The notes under the pieces: generated by a model
Databases searched by the model: none
The model's input: only the letters and a program-made list of their open reading frames with translations
What the model was told of the DNA's origin: nothing
Position numbers and translations under genes: made by a program
From: Nectonema munidae
Lineage: Eukaryota; Nematomorpha; Nectonematoida; Nectonematidae
DNA length: 64,000 nucleotides
Direction: 5' to 3'
NCBI GenBank assembly: GCA_030549495.1
Contig: JAUIRK010001049.1
Span: 372,001 to 436,000, forward strand
In this document: in pieces, positions 60,401 through 64,000 of the stretch
Layout of the letters: each line of letters opens with the position of its first letter
How positions within the stretch are numbered: the first letter of the stretch is position 1

Positions 60401-62269
60401 CATACGTACTCCTAAAATCGAAAACGCTTTTCTTTGGCGAAATCAACCTCAGCTTTGTTTAACTGTCGATGCAATCAACAATGAAACCGTGAACGTGTAT
60501 CAATTCAAAGTTACTGGCTCAGCGTGCGTTAATTTTGCTCTAAATAATGGTAACACTTTTTAAAGAAATTTCCTCTTACAATAATGTCATATGCTAATTT
60601 ATAGAGAGCCTCTTATCACCCTTTGAAATAAATGCTTTTTCTGGAAGTTTATTGTATTTTGGAAGTGGCAACAAAGGATTCAAAGAAGCATTTTACAACG
60701 TGACTGTTTTAGCTCAAGACTGCGTGAATAAGACGATCCAAGCTGACGTTTGTGTTCGAATCCAGCATAGAAAAGTTTCACCTCCTCAATTCACTAGTAA
60801 AATGTTCGTTGGGTACATCGATAAAGAAGCAACTGTTGCAAGTCGCTTGTTAAACTCAAATGATTCTTCGCGGAAAGACCATCCTCAAAAATACCTCCAA
60901 ATTTCCCTTCTAAATGCGGATGCGATGTCTTTTAACATTTTCTCCAATTCGAATGATCCTACTGCCTCTGTGGTGAATTGTCACTCTGTGCTGATGGTCA
61001 GCAACCGCCACCATCACGTTTATACCAAAAATAGTAAGGGCTTAAATTCTCTATATCCTCGTCCAAATTTTATACAATCTAGTAAAGATTTCAATATTTA
61101 ATTTTTTCGAAACTTTTTTCTTTAACACGCATACTGACTCTTCTGCAGCTATACTATTAAGTTCTATACATGATTTCCAAACTACGTTAGGTACTTACGT
61201 TGTCTCATTTTCCGATTAAACACTTTATTAATTGTATTTAATTGATTTCTCTGAATTCTCTTTCATTTTTATAACAATAGGAGATATTTGTAAGTTGGAA
61301 ATTTCCCTGTATAGATCTTCTATATTATAATTTCCATTATCGTAGAATAGAGGAAATTTTTGTAGAGCATATTACATAATGATGGTATTAGTAATTTGGT
61401 TGATTTACTTGAATTAGTTTATTGATTGATTACACTAGCCACAGACTTTTGCTGTCTGCCTCATTTTTAGGTTATTCAGGGCTGCTGGACTACCATTTTC
61501 CCTTATTCACCATAGCGAGGTTTTTATCGATGACATGTTCCCATTTAATTGAATACACTGATCAATTAACTGTATTGTAATTGAATTGCAGCCATTAACA
61601 CATGAAACGTGATTATCTTGTATAAATCATCATTATTAAATTTTAGATCTACGCAAGTTTTGCATTTATCTTGCTATTGGAGTAAATCGAATACACATCT
61701 AATTATTATCTTATTTGTTTCAAATAATACCAACTAACTACTCATTGATATCATAATATATAAATTTCTGATTTTAAATTGTTTTTTTTAAATTAATTTT
61801 TGATACTCGTTTCTTATCATTTTGAATATACTTCCCACAAAATGTAGCAAACGCAGGCTTCACTTGTATGAGAGAAGGGCGCTGTAAATATTTCAATGAT
61901 CTGTACTTATTTTGTCTGAGTAGTTAGAGTTGTTTATTTAGTTTTTTACACGAAAAAGACACTTAATTAGAAAATTTTAATTAAAATTTATTAATATTAT
62001 AAAATAGTAAATTATTTCTTTATTTATCAAGGACTATTTTTAGATTGAAATTATTATTTTTAATTTTATAGGAGATATCTTCAAACAAAACATTTCTTCT
62101 TTTTCGTGCTTGATTGTCGCTTGTGATGAAAATAACGTTTGTTCTGATGAAGCAGCTCTCCTCAAAGTATACGTGAATGAAGGATCCACCATTTTGAACA
62201 ATTTTTCAAGAAACGTATATCACACTACTGTATACATGCCTCTAATAAAGGACACTCTACTTTCTTCAG
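35937..62269 (+). CDS. Large multi-EC cadherin, 20 exons, 3' end beyond window
   Basis: Twenty exons (listed separately) join into 6193 nt, about 2064 codons, all GT-AG with matching phases at every junction. The product is a secreted-then-membrane-anchored adhesion receptor: a signal peptide near residues 10-27, then roughly 13-15 EC repeats. Canonical calcium linkers occur near residues 524 (DCND), 921 (DVNDNAP), 1032 (DENDNPP), 1271 (DENDNTP) and 1591 (DSNDNVP). Others are degenerate, such as DINEMFP near 189 and LDKNFFSP near 416. EC repeats form rods that bind a cadherin on another cell with calcium in the linkers. No membrane helix, EGF, laminin G or cytoplasmic part is reached. Length and EC number suggest a Fat/Dachsous-like or other long invertebrate cadherin, but I cannot assign an ortholog. 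Introns hold several transposons. Confidence 0.92.
36550..36582. mobile_element. Truncated piggyBac-like MITE (type 3 right end) in cadherin intron 1
   Basis: CCTCTTCAAAATTATGG followed by TCCTCAAAGGG and TTAA matches the right end of the element at 55827-55952 almost base for base. The opposite end is missing. Confidence 0.6.
37441..37638 (+). CDS. Cadherin exon 2: EC linker
   Basis: Acceptor TTTATTTAAG|C, phase 2 in and phase 2 out. It carries IHISILDINEMFPLFNAST, a degenerate DxNDxxPxF linker between the first two EC repeats, then VFASDFESGFNGKVVY, the ADxDxGxNGxVxY strand pattern. Donor ACAG|GTCACT. Confidence 0.9.
37639..40931. other. Cadherin intron 2
   Basis: A 3.3-kb intron with one piggyBac-like MITE near its start. 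A GC-richer block at 38935-39035 and the frames at 39269-39496 and 39693-40001 match no family I recognise. Confidence 0.7.
37818..37941. mobile_element. piggyBac-like MITE, type 2 (124 bp) in cadherin intron 2
   Basis: TTAA (37814-37817) then CCCGTTTTCGACCAG; the other end TGGTCGATAACCGG then TTAA (37942-37945). The inverted repeat has two mismatches in 14. Interior CAGACGATATCTAGT links it to the 24654 element. Confidence 0.72.
40932..41115 (+). CDS. Cadherin exon 3: second half of an EC repeat
   Basis: Acceptor TTCTTCTTTAG|C, phase 2 in, phase 0 out. FAIDTFTGDIWT (FxIdxxTGxI) and LTLLAQDLGPKDG (LxVxAxDxG) are classic EC motifs. Donor GAG|GTATTC. Confidence 0.92.
41983..42166. mobile_element. 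Candidate hAT-like MITE in cadherin intron 3
   Basis: The left end CAGGAGGTGTTGGCGAACTG plus CGGCCC and the right end, reverse-complemented, AGTGGAGGGATCGCCGAAAA plus TTTGGGC share a GGAGG..GGCGAA..GGGC inverted arrangement. A clean 8-bp target duplication was not found, so ends are tentative. Confidence 0.38.
42541..42710. repeat. Hairpin element with 12-bp flanking direct repeat, cadherin intron 3
   Basis: TTACAACAAATA occurs at 42541-42552 and 42699-42710. Between them, arms of about 30 bp (42552-42582, core AAAGATGGAAGTAAACG; 42638-42667, core CGTTTACTTCCATCTTT) form a near-perfect inverted repeat around a 55-bp loop. This looks like a small mobile hairpin with a long target duplication. 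Confidence 0.65.
43176..43250. mobile_element. pogo-type terminal repeat fragment in cadherin intron 3
   Basis: TA followed by CAGTCGACTATCACTAATTC and GGAATGCTTGGCACTAA, then a CCGGATTATCAG segment, closely resembles the ends of pogo/Jerky-type elements. No matching opposite end was found. Confidence 0.55.
43494..43518. repeat. (TA)n microsatellite in cadherin intron 3
   Basis: About twelve uninterrupted TA dinucleotides. Confidence 0.92.
43896..44154 (+). CDS. Cadherin exon 4: divergent EC
   Basis: Acceptor TTTGTTTTTAAG|G, phase 0 in, phase 1 out. No DxND motif is visible at the expected place; the exon reads as a diverged EC repeat with one potential calcium residue set missing. It is kept because both phases fit and because exon 5 completes the repeat. 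Donor AAGG|GTAATA. Confidence 0.75.
44155..47182. other. Cadherin intron 4
   Basis: A 3.0-kb intron. Its first part has an AAT microsatellite (about 44157-44180) and a - strand RT fragment (44225-45545); the rest holds no recognised coding sequence. Confidence 0.7.
44225..45545 (-). mobile_element. Non-LTR retrotransposon RT fragment, antisense in cadherin intron 4
   Basis: On the - strand from about 45530 it reads an IDMKKAFDSVSR palm motif, a stop near 45380, then VGLHQGSIISPFLFNIILDE and the catalytic ILYADDIVLIG (45370-45086). After a frameshift follow KKGLRINTSKTKWM, a Cys/His cluster (LCVHCNKWVHKKC) typical of a group of arthropod RTs with a zinc-finger-like insert, and VKHFCYLGEVLD (45092-44709). 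The 3' tail continues to about 44225 in other frames. It is frameshifted and cannot be active. The RT at 63490-64000 has the same motif style. Confidence 0.85.
47183..47392 (+). CDS. Cadherin exon 5: EC end, linker and start of next EC
   Basis: Acceptor TTTAATATTAATAG|A, phase 1 in, phase 1 out. It starts with a KENLSISVMVLVANIS strand (LxREx..YxLxVxA type) and leads to LEFLDKNFFSPSF, a degenerate linker, then VSISEFTSIGSPIF and LNAKDADFG. A better-looking acceptor at 47306-47307 was rejected because its phase does not fit and it would lose the linker. Donor TTTTG|GTAATC. Confidence 0.8.
47454..48622 (+). CDS. Cadherin exon 6: about three EC repeats
   Basis: The largest exon (1169 nt), acceptor TTTGTTTGTAG|G, phase 1 in, phase 0 out. 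It opens with HNGNVSYRI, passes LDFEKRRYYTLQIEAFD and the linker TDCNDHYP, then VFASDDDSGANSKLVFQI. Its second half has no clean DxND linker and is Ser/Asn/Cys-rich. It ends LNLSVSEDSDIGQRITQ, the start of the next repeat. Donor CACAG|GTAACA. Confidence 0.93.
49354..49836 (+). CDS. Cadherin exon 7: canonical EC repeats
   Basis: Acceptor ATTTTTTTTAG|A, phase 0 both sides. FTLTPYSGELILFSHLDRES and the fully canonical linker EDVNDNAPIFLQN are followed by AYDIDTGENARITYSL and LDREHIE. It has the full set of calcium ligands. Donor GAG|GTAACA. Confidence 0.96.
50882..51554 (+). CDS. Cadherin exon 8: canonical linker then divergent EC
   Basis: Acceptor CTTGTTTTTAG|A, phase 0 in, phase 1 out. RYHFAVMAEDSSK completes the preceding repeat; VQDENDNPPVFNS is canonical. 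Further on, a linker-like NFFAPEF lacks the DxND core but VGVEAMDKDNDEIMF still has the inner calcium-site pattern. Donor ACAG|GTAATG. Confidence 0.95.
51613..51927 (+). CDS. Cadherin exon 9: canonical linker
   Basis: Acceptor TGTCCTTGCAAG|G, phase 1 in and out. LTNPLDADFGPYFLWMIVEA and YISVLDENDNTPISLF are canonical; the next repeat starts YNASISNTMAKGGFVTQICA and ends FHIDEVTG. The intron before it is only 58 nt. Donor ACAG|GTAAAT. Confidence 0.95.
51975..52033 (+). CDS. Cadherin exon 10: 59-nt micro exon
   Basis: Acceptor TTTTATTTAG|G, phase 1 in, phase 0 out. It encodes the short strand GIINLSHDLNENQASLYILK, the tGxIxLxxxLDxExxxxYxLxV part of an EC repeat, which continues directly into exon 11. 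Too short to stand alone, but both phases and the motif fit. Introns on each side are 47 and 974 nt. Donor AAG|GTAAGA. Confidence 0.88.
53008..53148 (+). CDS. Cadherin exon 11: EC end with DGSPP-like motif
   Basis: Acceptor TATCTTTAACAG|G, phase 0 both sides. VKIWDNGSPPLFSRVRVFIH is the classical VxAxDxGxPxLsxxxxVxI pattern. The linker is degenerate (RASSPIFLGQFYRKVEIP) without DxND. Donor GAA|GTATGC. Confidence 0.92.
53871..54032 (+). CDS. Cadherin exon 12: EC core
   Basis: Acceptor TTTATTTTTTAG|A, phase 0 both sides. ISAIDFTESPQLSINYSI then FKIDHTNGKIYLLSENQLEK keeps the FxIdxxxGxIxL motif while several calcium ligands are lost. Donor ACG|GTAATT. Confidence 0.88.
54523..54642 (+). CDS. Cadherin exon 13: EC end with lost linker
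   Basis: Acceptor TTCATTTTTAAG|A, phase 0 both sides. It encodes 40 residues beginning ISAQSLNTPSEITTQKIFV, a divergent final strand; the linker position has no acidic DxND motif. Donor CAA|GTAAGC. Confidence 0.78.
54643..57691. other. Cadherin intron 13
   Basis: A 3.0-kb AT-rich intron containing a complete piggyBac-like MITE at 55827-55952. Nothing else recognised. Confidence 0.7.
55827..55952. mobile_element. piggyBac-like MITE, type 3 (126 bp) in cadherin intron 13
   Basis: TTAA (55823-55826), CCCTTTGAGGACCA, an interior with AAAGCAGACGAAACC, then TGGTCCTCAAAGGG (with one offset T) and TTAA (55953-55956). The 14-bp inverted repeat is perfect, so this is the youngest-looking of the three types. 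Confidence 0.8.
57692..57964 (+). CDS. Cadherin exon 14: EC start
   Basis: Acceptor TTTTGTTTTTAAG|A, phase 0 both sides. ISISESTTVGSSIMNLLTL has the SexxxxGtxi opening and later IYLIKPLDYETIQMYNINIA the tGxIxLxxxLDyExxxxYxLxI pattern. Donor AAC|GTAATA. Confidence 0.9.
58327..58442 (+). repeat. Dispersed repeat, copy A (cadherin intron 14)
   Basis: TTTAATTGATTTCTCTGAAT, AGGAGATATTTGTA and TCCCTGTATAGATCTTCTAT occur here and in the same order at 61235-61335. There are small indels between the copies. Confidence 0.75.
58683..58855 (+). CDS. Cadherin exon 15: canonical linker
   Basis: Acceptor CACTTATTTTTAG|A, phase 0 in, phase 2 out. VNIIDSNDNVPIFENDIY is a canonical linker, followed by LAVKAKDRDEHDRVTYRIY, a good inner calcium site. 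Donor CCAC|GTAAAA. Confidence 0.93.
59590..59717 (+). CDS. Cadherin exon 16: EC middle
   Basis: Acceptor TTCAATTATTTAAG|C, phase 2 in, phase 1 out. FKIDPSSGSVYLAKKI and FILEAKDDYG are the FxIdxxsGxVxL and LxAxDxxG motifs. Donor TACG|GTATAT. Confidence 0.9.
59959..60165 (+). CDS. Cadherin exon 17: EC end and degenerate linker
   Basis: Acceptor TTTTCTTTTCAG|A, phase 1 in and out. CFLIVNIVHRRF and EPIFIPSYYDLI give a degenerate linker in which the P-x-F survives but the acidic ligands do not. LLSNVTYRLFSS starts the next inner strand. Donor TCAA|GTATGA. Confidence 0.85.
60244..60549 (+). CDS. Cadherin exon 18: EC repeat without canonical linker
   Basis: Acceptor ATTTTGCATTCCAG|A, phase 1 in and out. 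SGYFRVEELTGKVYALKSF (F.V...TGkVya) is clear, and LISVRVMVFESYRNISHEL gives the last strands. The following linker is VIRTPKIENAFL, with no DxND. Donor AATG|GTAACA. Confidence 0.88.
60605..61033 (+). CDS. Cadherin exon 19: EC repeat, degenerate linker
   Basis: Acceptor GCTAATTTATAG|A, phase 1 in and out. LSPFEINAFSGSLLYFG, NVTVLAQDCVNKTIQADVCV and the linker RKVSPPQFTSKMFVGYIDKE follow EC order. The linker keeps PPxF but lacks DxND. Donor AATA|GTAAGG is acceptable; the intron before it is 55 nt. Confidence 0.88.
61235..61335 (+). repeat. Dispersed repeat, copy B (cadherin intron 19)
   Basis: Second copy of the roughly 110-bp sequence at 58327-58442, with a 16-bp internal deletion relative to copy A. 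Same orientation. Confidence 0.75.
62072..62269 (+). CDS. Cadherin exon 20: last visible EC segment
   Basis: Acceptor TAATTTTATAG|G, phase 1 in and out. CLIVACDENNVCSDEAALLK then VYVNEGSTILNNFSRNVYHT give the last strand and a degenerate linker. Donor TCAG|GTGAGT is strong, so the transcript continues past the window; no membrane segment is reached. Confidence 0.88.
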
Positions 62270-63480
62270 GTGAGTAAACTTTCACAAGCCAAAATTAAGG
62301 ATGGGCATTTGTTATATATCTCTTAAATCATTCTCAAGAATGCACTTTTGAATTTGATCCTGAGATCCAAGATAGTAATCGATGAAGCACTAAATATTTC
62401 ATTGGTTAAAAACCTTATCAAGTCTTTGCTCTACTCCTTTATAACAAGTGATACCATGAAAACACAATTTTGTAGACATTTTTATCCCTTCTTGCTATTG
62501 AACAGTTCATAAAATCTAACTTATATAACATACTTTGTGATTATGAATTTTTCATTTGTGTGTATTTTCTTCAAGCCCAAAATATACTTCTTATTTCAAA
62601 CAATTACAAACTTCTCTATTCCAATGTTTACTCACAGATTTTTTGAAAGAGCGGGGCAAAAATGTTTGCTCTCATTTTTTTAAAGTAAATTCTTTTTTTA
62701 AAGAGTTAGTCTCACTCAAAAATTTAATTAAATAAATAAAAAAGATATGATGAATAAAATAATTTAACACAAAACAGAAACTTTTCAAGCAGAACTGAGC
62801 TCTTTTTATGAAGGTAGGAGGAACCTAAAAGGGAAACTTTCTACAATACGAGATGTATCGATACAAAATGCCTTTTTTAGAGTTATTTTTCATAAAGCAT
62901 ATAATTAAGTTTCATCCGGTATTGCTAACGAAACATTTTTAATTGGAACTATTTAAGAGAGTTATTCGATCTTTTAAATTTTGGAAAAAATATCATAGTT
63001 GTAGGGCCAAATGTTAACAAGTACAACCCACTAAAATTAAAAAGTCAATTTAAACAAAATAAATACGAAAGCAATGATAAAATGGATAATAATTATATTG
63101 CTGGATACAATGAATGCTCAACACTCTTCAAATGCTAACTATTTGTAAAATATTTATCAATAACGATGCACGCTCTATTTTTTGAGTATTGTAAAAAGTT
63201 TAAAAGTTATTCAAAAAAATCGACAAATGATTTATCAATGCTGTAAAAATGTTTTTAAAATAATTTCTCAACTTACATTTTTATGTATTTTCTGATTCTA
63301 CTTTTATTTAACAAAACAAACTTGAACACTGGATGCGCAAAAATGAGTAACAAAAAAGTAAAACAAACAAAAAAGTAAAAATTAAATAAAAAATAACCTT
63401 ATTAAAATAATTGAGAGCTTCCCGACTTTGCAAAAAGAAAAGAAGGATTGGAATTTTGAACGGCTATGCTCTTTATCTTG
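62270..63480. other. Start of cadherin intron 20 or downstream sequence
   Basis: AT-rich, no exon-like EC motif or fitting acceptor could be identified before the retrotransposon at 63490. Confidence 0.5.
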
Positions 63481-63489
63481 ATAAGGCGG

Positions 63490-64000
63490 TTTCATCTTGA
63501 TAAAGATGCGAGCGTTTTGAGATGTTATAGGAAATCCTTACATGAAAAATCAAAGTGGTGAATTGAAGTTACGCTTGCCTGATAGGTTGGATCTATGGAA
63601 AGATTATTGTGAAGATCTGTTGAATAAAGAACATGCATGGAACAAAAAATTGCAAGCTGAGCCAAATGAAGGACCCGTATATAAAATTACTTTCGATGAA
63701 GTTGAACAAGCTTTGCTGAAAATGAAGAAGAATAAGGCACCTGGCCCGAGTGGTGTACCGATAGAAGCTCTACAGCTGTGCAAATGAGAAAATGAACTGG
63801 CCAGAGTAGGTAATGACATCATGCTACAAGGAATAAGGATGACAGAAAGTTGGAGAAAAAGCTTTTTGATACCAATATACAAGGGCAAAGGCGATCACAA
63901 AGAGTGCCATAATTACAGAAGCATCAAATTGATCGAACACTCAATGAAAGTGATAGAGCGAGTTTTTGAGAAAATAATAAGAAGCAGAGTCAACATCACC
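63490..64000 (+). mobile_element. Non-LTR retrotransposon RT (N-terminal half), runs off the right edge
   Basis: From 63542 the + strand reads LPDRLDLWKDYCEDLLN, then KMKKNKAPGPSGVPIEAL, the classical start of the non-LTR RT. A TGA at 63785-63787 interrupts it; the same frame continues with ESWRKSFLIPIYKGKGDHKE and CHNYRSIKLIEHSMKVIER to the window end. The catalytic FxDD/YADD part lies beyond. The in-frame stop suggests an inactive copy. It lies downstream of the last visible cadherin exon, probably in its intron. Confidence 0.85.

Overview
This window is nuclear DNA from an animal. It is AT-rich and intron-rich, with canonical GT-AG introns and animal-type transposons (BEL/Pao, non-LTR elements, hAT-like, piggyBac-like, pogo/Tigger) and no operon-like gene packing. 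An arthropod (crustacean or chelicerate) is my best guess from the element set and from a repeated uncharacterised protein family seen in arthropods; the species cannot be fixed from sequence alone.

The only clear host gene is a large cadherin on the + strand in the right half. I can chain 20 exons from 35937 to 62269. All 19 introns are GT-AG and all 19 junctions keep the reading phase. The joined coding sequence is 6193 nt (about 2064 residues). It begins with a signal peptide, continues through a long run of extracellular cadherin (EC) repeats, and is still open at the last visible donor, so the transmembrane and cytoplasmic parts lie beyond the window. Calcium-binding linkers are canonical in the middle of the protein but eroded near the N-terminus and over most of the C-terminal third.

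The left 16 kb is a transposon graveyard. It holds a BEL/Pao retrotransposon on the - strand that runs off the left edge (1-3340) and a broken copy of an uncharacterised repeated protein with a Cys-x2-Cys motif (4782-6430). It also holds a non-LTR retrotransposon on the + strand (about 6634-10775) split by a 2.0 kb hAT-like element with an exact 8-bp target duplication, a tRNA-like SINE with a 13-bp target duplication, a second RT fragment on the - strand, another hAT-like element and a dead pogo/Tigger transposase.

The middle (16-35.9 kb) has no recognisable host gene. It holds short hAT-like and piggyBac-like MITEs, two fold-back elements and a more GC-rich patch near 28 kb. The cadherin introns carry two further complete-or-partial piggyBac-like MITE types, a candidate hAT-like MITE, a pogo end, an antisense RT fragment and small inverted or direct repeats. 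The window ends inside another non-LTR RT on the + strand.
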